Assembly: GCA_022768805.1 (NCBI GenBank)
Contig: JALELB010000013.1
Coordinates: 1 to 57,920 of the forward strand
Reading direction: 5' to 3'
Length of the DNA stretch: 57,920 bases
Source: Ruminococcus sp.
Lineage (GTDB): Bacteria; Bacillota; Clostridia; Oscillospirales; Ruminococcaceae
In this document: positions 23,621 to 31,294 of the stretch, in pieces
Numbering within the stretch: position 1 is the stretch's first letter
Layout of the letters: every line of letters begins with the position of its first letter
Made by a program: the position numbers and the translations under genes
The notes under the pieces: generated by a model
What the model was told of the DNA's origin: nothing
What the model saw: the letters and a program-made list of their open reading frames with translations, nothing else
The model's database searches: none

Positions 23621-24013
23621 TTAGTCTTTTTTATTGTTTATGCCCATAACTCCGATCGGAATTACAATTGCACAATAAACAAACAGAAGCAGAAGATGGA
23701 ACAGGGTATATCCTGCTGTTCCGTCGGTTTTGAAGCAGAAGCCAAGATGTACAAACTGAATCAGGGTATAAAGCACGGTAACGCCGCAGATGGAAGCATA
23801 GGGCGCTGTTCCCATAGCACCGGCCAGGAACTTGCCGCCGCCGATGACAATGGCGAAGATGGCAAGGTTGATGCCGGCAAAGGTCATGATCTGAGGAAAG
23901 GCCTGATAGTCTCCCACCTTCAGAACCTCCAGCAGAACAAAGAGCATGATCCCCACAAAGAACACGGACAGGAACAGAGACGCAATCAGAACCAACGGAC
24001 TTGCCTTTTTCAT
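23621..24013 (-). CDS. small four-helix membrane protein of the SPFH operon
   Basis: A 130-residue protein with four hydrophobic segments (about residues 6-28, 42-62, 72-92 and 104-124). I do not recognise a family. The ATG at 24013 overlaps the end of the SPFH gene; a GTG two codons earlier (24019) is also possible, and neither has a strong ribosome binding site, so translation is probably coupled. Position between SPFH and TM2 genes suggests it belongs to the same membrane-associated assembly; this is inference only. Confidence 0.7.
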   Translation of the reverse strand: MKKASPLVLIASLFLSVFFVGIMLFVLLEVLKVGDYQAFPQIMTFAGINLAIFAIVIGGGKFLAGAMGTAPYASICGVTVLYTLIQFVHLGFCFKTDGTAGYTLFHLLLLFVYCAIVIPIGVMGINNKKD

Positions 24014-24015
24014 GC

Positions 24016-25167
24016 TCACTCACCAACCTTTCTGCCGCACTGGCTGCAGAATTTGGAGCCGGGCTCCAGCGTTGCACCGCATGCACATACCGGCGGCGCC
24101 AGAGATGTACCGCATTCCGGACAGAACTTGGAGCCGGCAGACACGGCGGAACCGCATCCCGGGCAGACATCCTGCTTCGGCTCCGGAGGCGGAGGCGTCA
24201 TGGAAGCGCCGCAGCTGTTGCAGAACTTCGCCCCGGCTTTGTTTGCCGCGTGACATGCGGGACAGTAGGCTGCGTCAGGTGCAGGCGACTGCATCACGGA
24301 AGCCCCGGGCTGCATCCCCCCTGCAATGGCAGCGCCTGCGCCCAGGCCGATGCCGCCGGCTGCAAATGCACCTGCCACCCCGTTCTGGTTGTTGGCAGCG
24401 CCCTCGTATACATCAAAGGAGCGCTTGGTGGCATAACGGGAATCCCCCATAATCTCGAATGCTGCCTTGTCCTCCAGGATCTTGTTGATGGTTTCAAAAT
24501 CCTCATCCGGGAAGTTGATGGACTTCACAAAGAAGTTGATAAGCTGCATGCCGAACTTGCCGAACTCCGGAGTCAGGAGCTCCTGAACCCGCCGGGAAAT
24601 ATCGTCCAGCTGGGCAGCAATCTCCAGTGCGGAGATCTGGTCGTGAATGATGATATCTGCAATGATGGATTTCACCTTGGTGACAAGAATGCCCTTGTAG
24701 AAATCCAGCACCTTGGTATAGCGAACGATATCGGAAGCATTCATGGAACCGATCAGCTCCCGCAAAAAGCTGGAATAATCGGCAATTTTCATCCCCACCT
24801 GGCCGAATGCACGGATCCGCAGCCGTACATGGTACTTGGGATCAATCAGCTGAATCGGGTCAGAGGTACCCCAGGTGAGATCCAGCCGGGTAACGGTATT
24901 GATATAGTAAATCTCAGCGGAGAACGGCGTCTTGCCGCCGAAGGGAAGATTGATAATACCCTGAAGCAAGGGGAGATTCTGTGTGCTGAGCGTATAGGTG
25001 CCCGGGGTAAATACGTCACAGATTGCACCGCCCTTGACAAAAATGGCGACCTGACCTTCCCCAACGATCAGCTGGGAGCCCATGGTGATGCTTTCCCTGG
25101 GATGTTTATAGACCAGCCAGTCCCGGGACGCAAGCCCGCCGAATTTAATCACGTCAAGCACTGCCAT
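24016..25167 (-). CDS. SPFH/band-7 domain protein with three C-terminal zinc ribbons (YdjI-like)
   Basis: A 383-residue protein. Residues 25-260 form an SPFH-type domain like that of B. subtilis YdjI, which works beside PspA in membrane-stress response. It then has an Ala/Gly-rich hinge (AGAFAAGGIGLGAGAAIAGG) and three CxxC zinc ribbons in a row (starts CPAC, CPGC and CACG, each paired with FCxxC). There is no signal peptide; the protein should attach to the inner face of the membrane. AAAGGAG precedes the ATG. First gene of a three-gene operon with its own promoter. Confidence 0.88.
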   Translation of the reverse strand: MAVLDVIKFGGLASRDWLVYKHPRESITMGSQLIVGEGQVAIFVKGGAICDVFTPGTYTLSTQNLPLLQGIINLPFGGKTPFSAEIYYINTVTRLDLTWGTSDPIQLIDPKYHVRLRIRAFGQVGMKIADYSSFLRELIGSMNASDIVRYTKVLDFYKGILVTKVKSIIADIIIHDQISALEIAAQLDDISRRVQELLTPEFGKFGMQLINFFVKSINFPDEDFETINKILEDKAAFEIMGDSRYATKRSFDVYEGAANNQNGVAGAFAAGGIGLGAGAAIAGGMQPGASVMQSPAPDAAYCPACHAANKAGAKFCNSCGASMTPPPPEPKQDVCPGCGSAVSAGSKFCPECGTSLAPPVCACGATLEPGSKFCSQCGRKVGE

Positions 25168-25232
25168 ACGATCACTCCTTTTTTCATAGCGTCCGATAAG
25201 AATCGGGTTCCGGCAGAGTATGCCTTGACAGC

Positions 25233-25261
25233 ATTATAGCACAAAATCCGCCCATATGCAA
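25233..25261 (-). promoter_or_regulatory. promoter for the SPFH operon
   Basis: On the minus strand TTGCAT, a 17-base spacer and TATAAT; the leader is about 60 bases. Confidence 0.75.
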
Positions 25262-25344
25262 GGGGAAACTGTCGGAATCCGTCGATTTCCCGTGAAAATC
25301 AGCATTTTTACAAAAAAACCGGCTCCGGATTGTCAAAATAATCG

Positions 25345-25381
25345 AAAAAAGAAAGGGAAAGCAGCTGCCGCTTTCCCTTTC
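25345..25381 (-). terminator. intrinsic terminator of the yabP-yabQ-divIC-S1 operon
   Basis: GAAAGGGAAAGC (25351-25362) and GCTTTCCCTTTC (25370-25381) form a 12-bp stem. On the minus strand TTTTTT follows directly. Confidence 0.9.
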
Positions 25382-25384
25382 CGG

Positions 25385-25855
25385 TTATTTTCCTCTGCTG
25401 CGGGAACCGTTTTTCCGGTCTGAACCCCGCTTGAGATCACAGATTTTTTCCTCACTGCTCTGCTTGAACCGAGCCATCATATCCTCAAAGGACAGCTCAG
25501 TAACAGGGGGCTGCTTTTTCGGCTCCCATACGTTGGGCTTGCCCCGGTCCTGACGGGGGCGGGCATTGCCCTGGGGACGTGCTCCGCCGTCTCTGGGACG
25601 GCGCTGCTCCCGCTGGGGAGGGGGACATGCTTTTTTGATGGACAGACTGATCTTTCCGGCTTCGTTGATGCTCAGCACCTTTACCTTGACGGTCTGATTC
25701 TCTGTCAGATGGTCTCTGATATTGCTGACGTAAACGTTGGCAACCTCGGAAATATGTACCATCCCGGTAACCCCGTCTGCCAGATCCACAAATGCGCCGT
25801 ACGGGGTGATTCCCTTGACTACGCCCTCATACACTTGACCGATTTCTACCTGCAT
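25385..25855 (-). CDS. S1 RNA-binding domain protein (YabR-like)
   Basis: A 156-residue protein. Residues 1-72 form an S1 fold: IGQVYEGVVKGITPYGAFVD, GVTGMVHISEVA and VKVLSINEAGKISLSIKKA. The remainder is a basic, P/R/G/Q-rich unstructured tail. S1 proteins bind RNA, often on ribosomes. In B. subtilis the gene after divIC is yabR, also an S1 protein, so the gene order is conserved. The ATG at 25855 has AGGAGG 12 bases upstream, a slightly long spacing, but no better start exists in frame. Confidence 0.88.
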   Translation of the reverse strand: MQVEIGQVYEGVVKGITPYGAFVDLADGVTGMVHISEVANVYVSNIRDHLTENQTVKVKVLSINEAGKISLSIKKACPPPQREQRRPRDGGARPQGNARPRQDRGKPNVWEPKKQPPVTELSFEDMMARFKQSSEEKICDLKRGSDRKNGSRSRGK

Positions 25856-25871
25856 TGGCTTTGCATTCCTC

Positions 25872-26192
25872 CTAGTTTCTGGATGTATCATAGAATCTGC
25901 GCTCATTGGGGTAAGCATAGTTCAGGTAATTGAGCGCATAGTTCTCCATGTAGCTGTATTCATCGCTTTCCAGCTCTCTGGCCAGCCGGACATTTTCCGC
26001 CTGCAATTTCGCTTTTTCTTCCTGAAGCGCAGCAAGCTCCTGTTGCTTTTCTGCCAGAGTGGCCTGGTTGGAGATAATCATGGCAATGCAGACGATTACG
26101 GCTGCAAACACACCAAGCCGCAACACCAGAGAAGATAAAATACCCTTCGGCTTTTTTTCATGATTCAGTCTGTGCTTTTTCACGTTTCTCAC
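25872..26192 (-). CDS. divIC: septum formation initiator DivIC/FtsL-like
   Basis: A 106-residue bitopic membrane protein: a basic cytoplasmic start, one membrane segment (about residues 20-42, SSLVLRLGVFAAVIVCIAMI) and an extracellular coiled coil (KQQELAALQEEKAKLQAENV). This is the DivIC/FtsB shape, part of the division complex with FtsL and DivIB. The start is uncertain. A GTG at 26192 touches AAGGAA, and another GTG lies three codons in. A well-placed GGAGGG precedes a different-frame ATG (26205) that opens a 15-codon ORF overlapping the divIC start. It sits in the yabP-yabQ-divIC order known from Bacillus. Confidence 0.88.
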   Translation of the reverse strand: MRNVKKHRLNHEKKPKGILSSLVLRLGVFAAVIVCIAMIISNQATLAEKQQELAALQEEKAKLQAENVRLARELESDEYSYMENYALNYLNYAYPNERRFYDTSRN

Positions 26193-26276
26193 TTTCCTTG
26201 TTCATTTCTGCATTCCCTCCGGAGAGAGACACATTTTTTCTATCTTATTTATTATACAACATCCCTGCTGCTTCAA

Positions 26277-26732
26277 TCAAGTGTTTTTTCGCATTTTTTT
26301 TACAAAGTTCGATTTTTGGAGAGTTCCAACAAAAAACGGGATGGTTTTTTCACGAATCAATGCATAGACCCTGGACAGGGGCCAGGTCAGTATCCGGAAA
26401 ATCCGGCGAAGCAGCCCCAGAATCCGGCGGATAACCCCCATCACAACCTTGCCGGCGGTAAGATAATAAACCGCAAAGCCCAGCAGATTGCCCGCAGGGT
26501 AATACCACCGCAGATGCCCCCGGGCAAAGCCGTAGGAAAAGGCGGCCACAAAGAGGGCGTAAAGCATACAGAAAATCAGATCCTCCAGGGCCACAAGCAC
26601 CTTGTTGTGGGGCAGCACCGCCCGGAAAATCCGGAACAGGTCAAACCCGATGCCGATGGGTATGCCGAACAGACAGGAGTACCAGAACAACCGTCCCTGC
26701 TCCTGGACGGTGAAAAAGGTTTCCAGCTCCAT
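26277..26732 (-). CDS. yabQ: spore cortex biosynthesis protein YabQ
   Basis: A 151-residue mother-cell membrane protein needed in B. subtilis for the spore cortex. Three to four hydrophobic segments lie in residues 15-100 (FWYSCLFGIPIGIGFDLFRI, LIFCMLYALFVAAFSYGFA, YYPAGNLLGFAVYYLTAGKV), followed by a basic, amphipathic tail. The GFDLFRIFR signature and the gene pair with yabP make the call secure. It starts four bases after the yabP stop. Confidence 0.92.
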   Translation of the reverse strand: MELETFFTVQEQGRLFWYSCLFGIPIGIGFDLFRIFRAVLPHNKVLVALEDLIFCMLYALFVAAFSYGFARGHLRWYYPAGNLLGFAVYYLTAGKVVMGVIRRILGLLRRIFRILTWPLSRVYALIREKTIPFFVGTLQKSNFVKKMRKNT

Positions 26733-26736
26733 AAGC

Positions 26737-27018
26737 TCACCGGAACAGCTTGCCCAGCAGGCTCAGGGGTCCCCGCTTGTCCCGCTCGCCGTAGCACAGC
26801 GCCCACACGTCCCCCTCAATGGTGACCTCTCCGGTTTCCAGGTTCATGCCGTTCACATGCAGCTGTCTGCCCTGGACGGTCAGCTCCCCCAGCTGAGTAT
26901 ACAGGCTGACTGTCCGGTCGTCAAAGCTCTCCACATCCGTGACGCCGGTCAGCAGCAGATTCTTTCTGTTTTCCAGTATGGCATTGTGATTTGTTCCCGT
27001 TACGGCAGCTTCCTTCAT
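26737..27018 (-). CDS. yabP: sporulation protein YabP
   Basis: A 93-residue protein of the YabP/YqfC family. Diagnostic features are HNAILENRKNLLLTGVTDVE near the start and the beta-rich middle LGELTVQGRQLHVNGMNLET followed by GEVTIEGDV. In Bacillus it is made in the mother cell under sigma-E and precedes yabQ, as here. AAGGAAG precedes the ATG, and a sigma-E-like promoter lies at 27066-27094. Confidence 0.92.
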   Translation of the reverse strand: MKEAAVTGTNHNAILENRKNLLLTGVTDVESFDDRTVSLYTQLGELTVQGRQLHVNGMNLETGEVTIEGDVWALCYGERDKRGPLSLLGKLFR

Positions 27019-27065
27019 CTCATCGCTTCCTTTCCCTCATCCTCCGGAGCTCCGGCTCTGTAGCA

Positions 27066-27094
27066 TATATATGCGCCATGAGGCAGGAATATGC
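27066..27094 (-). promoter_or_regulatory. sigma-E-like promoter for yabP-yabQ
   Basis: On the minus strand GCATATT (27094-27088), 14 bases and CATATATA (27073-27066). The -35 fits the sigma-E pattern (KMATATT) exactly; the -10 matches CATACAMT at five of eight positions. The spacing and the identity of the downstream genes support it. Confidence 0.45.
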
Positions 27095-27097
27095 AGC

Positions 27098-27126
27098 AAA
27101 AAGCGCCCTGCCCGCAGGCAGGACGC
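27098..27126 (-). terminator. intrinsic terminator of the regulator-kinase-HtrA operon
   Basis: On the minus strand GCGTCCTGC and GCAGGGCGC pair (one G-U) around a six-base loop, followed by TTTTT. Confidence 0.8.
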
Positions 27127-27198
27127 CAGTATAGTGTGATAGGTTCAGCAGTCCATAACCATCCTCCGGCAAGTTGCAGTCAACAATCTTGCTAGGGA

Positions 27199-27231
27199 AA
27201 AGCCCTCAGGCATGCTTTGTGGGATGTTGCC
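27199..27231. repeat. 33-bp partial copy (B) of the intergenic repeat
   Basis: 30 of 33 bases match 6993-7025. It begins directly after the HtrA stop codon on the minus strand. Only the right half of the 71-bp element is recognisable here. Confidence 0.6.
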
Positions 27232-28797
27232 TTAATAGTCACCGGATCTGTCCTCCATCAGCTCAAAGCTGATGTCAAAATCCTTGTAATCCGACTGGCT
27301 GCTGCCGTACCGGCGGCACTGGGCAGTCACCGTATCGCCGGGGCCATAGCCCTCCAGGGCAGCGGACAGGGAATCGTAATCATAGACCTCCTTGCCGCCG
27401 ACCTTGTAAATGAAATCTCCCTTCCGGAGCTCCGTGCTTGCCACCGAGCAGTCCCCGGAAATCTCGTCAATCCAGATGCCCTGAAAGTCCTCCGGAATCT
27501 CAAAGCCCTGTTCCTGTTCAAAGAGTCGCTGGGTGCGGGTATCCCCAGAGCTGTAGAAGGAAATGCCGATCCGGTATCTGCCGCTGATATAGCCGTTCTG
27601 GATCAGCTCCTCGATAATGGGCAGCGCCTCGTTGATGGTAATGGCAAAGCCCAGCCCCTCATAGCTGGAGCTCACATACTTGGAGGAGGTAATCCCCACC
27701 ACCTGGCCGAACATATTCACCAGGGCGCCCCCGGAGTTGCCCGGACTGATGGCGGCGTTGGTCTGGATACAGGTCATTTCATAGCCGGTGCTGTCGGACC
27801 GGATCTTCCGGTTCAGCCCGGACACGATGCCATTGGTCAGCGTGCCGGAAAGCCCCGCCGGATTGCCGATGGCAACCACTTCTTCTCCCAGCACGGTTTC
27901 GTCCGAATCCCCCAGCACTGCCACGGTCAGCTCAGCCGCATCGATTTTCAGCACCGCAATATCCGTCTTGGCATCCCGTCCCACCAGCTTTGCCGGATAG
28001 GTAGAGTCATCATCCAGGTATACCACATAGGAGGTGGCCCCCTCCAGCACATGCTCGTTGGTGACAATGTATCCGTCCTCGGAAATAATGATGCCGGAGC
28101 CGCTGCCGATCACCAGGGAATCCACCTTGCCGTAGGTGTAGATCTCCACGATACTGGGGCGCACCGCCTGGGCAATGCCCTCCACGGTATATCTGCCGGT
28201 TTCATCCTTATAATTTTCCGCAACCTCCGGCTTTTTCTGGGTGCCGATGGTAATCTGCACTCCCGTATTGCCGCCGGACCCCAGGGCACCCCGGGACAGA
28301 TCCCGCACCATGCAGTATACGGAAAAGCCCAGAATTGCCGCAAATGCCACAATGGCTGTAATCAGCAGCGCCCGGTTGATCCGGGCAGGAGAAGGCTCCG
28401 GCCGTGCAGGCTCCGGCACCGGCTGCGGCGGTGTGCCATAGTACCCCTGGGCATAACCCTGCCGGGCGTACTGGCCATAGGGCTGCTGGTTCTGGTACGG
28501 ATTCTGATACCCCTGGCCATAGGGCTGCTGATGCTGATATGCGCCCTGATACCCCTGACCGTAGGGCTGCTGATGCTGATATGGGCTCTGATACCCCTGG
28601 TCATAGGACTGCTGATGCTGATATGGGCTCTGATACCCCTGGCCGTAGGGATGCCGGTTTTGGTCAGTGCTCTGGCTGTCGGGCTGCTTCGGCGCAGGCT
28701 GTTCCTGTGCCGGCATGTGGGAGGAGACGGACTCCATGGCGGCAGGATTATCCTGTTCCGGCTGCATGCCGCTGTGTTCGTACTGGTTATCTTCCAT
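27232..28797 (-). CDS. HtrA/DegP-like serine protease with glutamine/tyrosine-rich N-terminal repeats
   Basis: A 521-residue membrane-anchored protease. Residues 1-140 are cytoplasmic and disordered, with four to five near-identical 14-residue repeats (YGQGYQSPYQHQQP type, about residues 50-115). One membrane segment lies at about 143-162 (ALLITAIVAFAAILGFSVYC). The trypsin-like domain has His in TNEHVLEG, Asp in KTDIAVLKI and Ser in SPGNSGGALV, and a C-terminal PDZ domain follows (about 410-515). HtrA proteases degrade misfolded exported proteins. It follows the kinase gene by four bases in a regulator-kinase-protease operon, like the walRK-htrA arrangement of other Firmicutes. Confidence 0.92.
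   Translation of the reverse strand: MEDNQYEHSGMQPEQDNPAAMESVSSHMPAQEQPAPKQPDSQSTDQNRHPYGQGYQSPYQHQQSYDQGYQSPYQHQQPYGQGYQGAYQHQQPYGQGYQNPYQNQQPYGQYARQGYAQGYYGTPPQPVPEPARPEPSPARINRALLITAIVAFAAILGFSVYCMVRDLSRGALGSGGNTGVQITIGTQKKPEVAENYKDETGRYTVEGIAQAVRPSIVEIYTYGKVDSLVIGSGSGIIISEDGYIVTNEHVLEGATSYVVYLDDDSTYPAKLVGRDAKTDIAVLKIDAAELTVAVLGDSDETVLGEEVVAIGNPAGLSGTLTNGIVSGLNRKIRSDSTGYEMTCIQTNAAISPGNSGGALVNMFGQVVGITSSKYVSSSYEGLGFAITINEALPIIEELIQNGYISGRYRIGISFYSSGDTRTQRLFEQEQGFEIPEDFQGIWIDEISGDCSVASTELRKGDFIYKVGGKEVYDYDSLSAALEGYGPGDTVTAQCRRYGSSQSDYKDFDISFELMEDRSGDY
28471..28652 (-). repeat. 42-bp in-frame tandem repeat within htrA
   Basis: About four copies of a 42-base unit coding for a 14-residue Y/Q/G/P-rich repeat. 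Units differ mainly at single bases, so the array is recent or homogenised and probably varies in copy number. Confidence 0.85.
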
Positions 28798-28801
28798 AGC
28801 T

Positions 28802-30250
28802 CTAATCCTTTCGTTCCTTGGCAGACAGCTGCTTTTTCCCTTTGACCGGCAGCTGGATCACAAACTCCGTATAGTCACCCTTAACGCTCTTTACCATAAT
28901 ATTTCCGTTGTGCAGCCGGATAATGCGGCTGACAATGGACAGTCCCAGCCCCACGCCTGTGGTATCCTTGCTGCGGGACTCATCTGTCTTGTAAAAGCGG
29001 TTGAATACATTGGCAAGCTCCTCCTCGCTGAGGCCCTCCCCGGTGTTGCGGATGACCACCTGGCACTGCTCCCCCTGGGGCTCCACGGAAAAGGTCAGCT
29101 CCCCGTCCTTGGGGGTGAATTTCACCGCATTCTCAATCAGGTTATAGAACACCTGCTGCATAAGGTCCTTATCCGCCTGGATCTCCGCCCGGGGGCAGTC
29201 CTCCAGCCCGCATACCCGGATCTGCCGGGCTTCAATCTTCTGCTCAAACATAAACAGAGTGGAAATCAGCAGCCCGGTCAGCTCCACCGGCACCAGCTTC
29301 AGTTCCATGCCCCCCTCCTCAAACTTGGAGATATTGAGCATGGAGCTTACCAGCCGGGACAGGCGCTTCACCTCTCCGGAAATCCGCCGCAGATAGCCCT
29401 GCTGCTGCTCCGGCGGAATCGTACCGTCCAGGATGCCGTCCACAAAGCCGCTGATGGTGGTCATGGGAGTGCGCAGCTCATGGGACACGTTGGAGACAAA
29501 GCTCTTCCGGTTCTTTTCGTTGGAATCAATAAAGTCCGCCATCCGCCCCATGGTCATGGCAAGATAGGTAAGTTCCCCTGCGTCCGCCACCTGGGGCTTC
29601 ACGGAAAAATCACCGTCCGCATAGCTTTCCGCCGCCTTGGTGATTTCCGTCACCGGCTTCATGATATGCCGGGTGTTGAAGTAAAAGATGATTGCCGCCA
29701 GAACCGTCACACCCAGCAAACCGATCACCAATACAAAAAACAGCTCCTTGGAAAAGTCGGTAAGCTGATCCGCCGGATACACCAGCGCCAGATAGGCTCC
29801 GTGCTCCTCATCTTCATCGTACAGGGTAAAATGCTCAATATAGCAGGCGCTCAGCTCCTGGGTCAGCCCCGTAAACTGATTGACCTGAAAGGTGGGCTTT
29901 CGCCGGACAGATTCCATCAGAGAGGAGTTGAGCCGGATGGAGCCATCCGCAAAATCCGACCGCAGCAGACACTCCCCTTCTTCGTCAAAGAGGTAACAGG
30001 ATATATTGTAGGTCAGGGCATAGTAGGAAAACTGGGAGCGGATCTGATCGGTATCCACTGTGTGATACCTGCTGAAGTTCAGCCGGGTATCCGTAATCAT
30101 CAGGTGCGCCATATTGGCTGCCTGCTCCTGCTTTTCGTCCTCATATCTGCCGTCCGCCCAGAGCAGCACGATACTGCCCAGCAGTGCGGCAAAGAAAAAC
30201 GTGGTAATGGTGCCCAGGTAGAAGTACCGGGAAAAAATGCTCTTTTTCAT
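28802..30250 (-). CDS. sensor histidine kinase (WalK/PhoR-like) of the HtrA operon
   Basis: A 482-residue membrane kinase. Two membrane segments (about residues 11-32 and 170-192) bracket an extracellular sensor of about 135 residues. A HAMP domain follows (TRHIMKPVTEITKAAESYAD), then the H-box FVSNVSHELRTPMTTISGF and an ATP domain with NLIENAVKFTP, NTGEGLSEEEL, FNRFYKTDES and GVGLGLSIVSRII. No PAS domain is seen between HAMP and H-box, unlike classic WalK. The ribosome binding site is weak (ATAGG), and two hairpins lie between the regulator stop and this start, so kinase output is probably kept below regulator output. HtrA follows four bases downstream. Confidence 0.9.
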   Translation of the reverse strand: MKKSIFSRYFYLGTITTFFFAALLGSIVLLWADGRYEDEKQEQAANMAHLMITDTRLNFSRYHTVDTDQIRSQFSYYALTYNISCYLFDEEGECLLRSDFADGSIRLNSSLMESVRRKPTFQVNQFTGLTQELSACYIEHFTLYDEDEEHGAYLALVYPADQLTDFSKELFFVLVIGLLGVTVLAAIIFYFNTRHIMKPVTEITKAAESYADGDFSVKPQVADAGELTYLAMTMGRMADFIDSNEKNRKSFVSNVSHELRTPMTTISGFVDGILDGTIPPEQQQGYLRRISGEVKRLSRLVSSMLNISKFEEGGMELKLVPVELTGLLISTLFMFEQKIEARQIRVCGLEDCPRAEIQADKDLMQQVFYNLIENAVKFTPKDGELTFSVEPQGEQCQVVIRNTGEGLSEEELANVFNRFYKTDESRSKDTTGVGLGLSIVSRIIRLHNGNIMVKSVKGDYTEFVIQLPVKGKKQLSAKERKD

Positions 30251-30271
30251 CCTATCGACCGCCTACACGAC

Positions 30272-30346
30272 AAAAGGGGACCCCATGGTGTCCCCCCGGA
30301 ACGGAAAGGTACACCGCACAATGCATGCCGGATGCCTTTGTGCGGT
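30272..30346 (-). promoter_or_regulatory. two hairpins in the regulator-kinase gap
   Basis: One hairpin pairs ACCGCACAA (30313-30321) with TTGTGCGGT (30338-30346), with a further GCAT/ATGC stem inside. The second is a GC-rich stem on the minus strand (GGGGAC...GTCCCC, 30276-30295) followed by TTTT (30275-30272). The second could partly terminate transcription before the kinase gene. The first resembles a hairpin in the repeat at 6955-7025. Confidence 0.5.
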
Positions 30347-30352
30347 ATCACC

Positions 30353-31051
30353 CTAGTCTTCCTCGTCAGTTTCAAATTTGTAGCCTACGCCCCAGACGGT
30401 CTTCAGCTCCCATTTGTCTGAAACACCCTCCAGCTTTTCCCGAAGACGCTTGATGTGTACGTCAATGGTCCGGGAATCCCCGTAATACTCAAAGCCCCAG
30501 ACCTCGTCCAGCAGCTGATCCCGGGTGTATACCCGGTTGGGATTGGAAGCCAGATAGAACAAAAGCTCCAGCTCCTTGGGGGGAGCGTCCACTACCTTGC
30601 CGTCCACTTTGAGCTCATACCGGGTCATGTTCACCGACAGCTTGTCATAGCGAACCTCCCGGACCTCCATTTCCGCCGGAGACTGACCGGTGCGGCGCAC
30701 TACCGCCTTGATCCGGGCAATGACCTCCTTGCTGTCAAAGGGCTTGACGATGTAGTCGTCCGCCCCCAGCTCCAGCCCCAGCACCTTGTCAAAGGTGTCG
30801 CTCTTGGCGGTAATCATCAGAATCGGGATATTGGACTTTTTCCGGATCTCCCGGCAGACCTGCCAGCCGTCCAGTCCGGGCAGCATCACGTCCAGCAGGA
30901 CGATGTCCGGCTTTAAGGCGTTGAACTTGACCACAGCCTCCTCCCCGTCGTGGGAGAGGATTACGCTGTAGCCCTCCTTTTCCAGGTAGAGCCGCAGCAG
31001 GTCGCAGATATTTTTATCGTCATCTACAATCAATACTTTATCCAGTGCCAT
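30353..31051 (-). CDS. OmpR/PhoB-family response regulator (WalR/PhoP-like)
   Basis: A 232-residue regulator. The receiver has VLIVDDDKNICD, the phospho-Asp in DIVLLDVMLPGLDGW, the Thr in ILMITAKSD and the Lys in DDYIVKPFD. The winged helix at the C-terminus has YTRDQLLDEVWGFEYYGDSR, TIDVHIKRLREKLE and VWGVGYKFE, strongly like WalR/PhoP. The ATG at 31051 follows GAGGAAA; the longer in-frame start is poorly placed. First gene of an operon with a kinase and an HtrA protease, so an envelope-homeostasis role is likely. Whether it is the essential WalR of this species cannot be settled here. Confidence 0.9.
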   Translation of the reverse strand: MALDKVLIVDDDKNICDLLRLYLEKEGYSVILSHDGEEAVVKFNALKPDIVLLDVMLPGLDGWQVCREIRKKSNIPILMITAKSDTFDKVLGLELGADDYIVKPFDSKEVIARIKAVVRRTGQSPAEMEVREVRYDKLSVNMTRYELKVDGKVVDAPPKELELLFYLASNPNRVYTRDQLLDEVWGFEYYGDSRTIDVHIKRLREKLEGVSDKWELKTVWGVGYKFETDEED

Positions 31052-31095
31052 ACTTTCCTCTTTTCCGCACATTGCGTGCTTCGGGATTCTCTTTT

Positions 31096-31163
31096 ATTAT
31101 ACAATATATGACGTAATTCATATACGCATAATTTGTGTCCTAATTATGAACAAATCGTAAACA
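31096..31163 (-). promoter_or_regulatory. promoter region of the regulator-kinase-HtrA operon, with possible regulator sites
   Basis: On the minus strand the -10 is TATAAT (31101-31096), without a good -35, which suggests an activator. Just upstream are a perfect inverted repeat CATAATT/AATTATG (31127-31133 and 31142-31148) and a direct repeat TGTTTA-N5-TGTTCA (31163-31147, minus strand), close to the WalR box TGTWAH-N5-TGTWAH with one mismatch per half. The remaining bases of the 337-base gap to groES (31164-31294) are AT-rich, and I see nothing else in them. Confidence 0.45.
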
Positions 31164-31294
31164 GTTCCATAGAGACTGGAAAATGGTTTTCTGTGCGCAC
31201 ACAGAGGATTTATACAATATGAATAAAATAAAGTGCTATTTACAAAGCGTCCCTGTGAAAAGATACAAAGATTACGGAAATACGAAAAAACCCC

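Noticed and set aside
28471..28652. Regular repeats that could suggest a CRISPR array
   Set aside because: The 42-base units are contiguous, in frame and coding, without unique spacers, and no cas genes are nearby.
27217..30421. Long plus-strand frames opposite htrA and the kinase
   Set aside because: Shadows caused by high GC at third positions; they read through the htrA tandem repeat as low-complexity protein.
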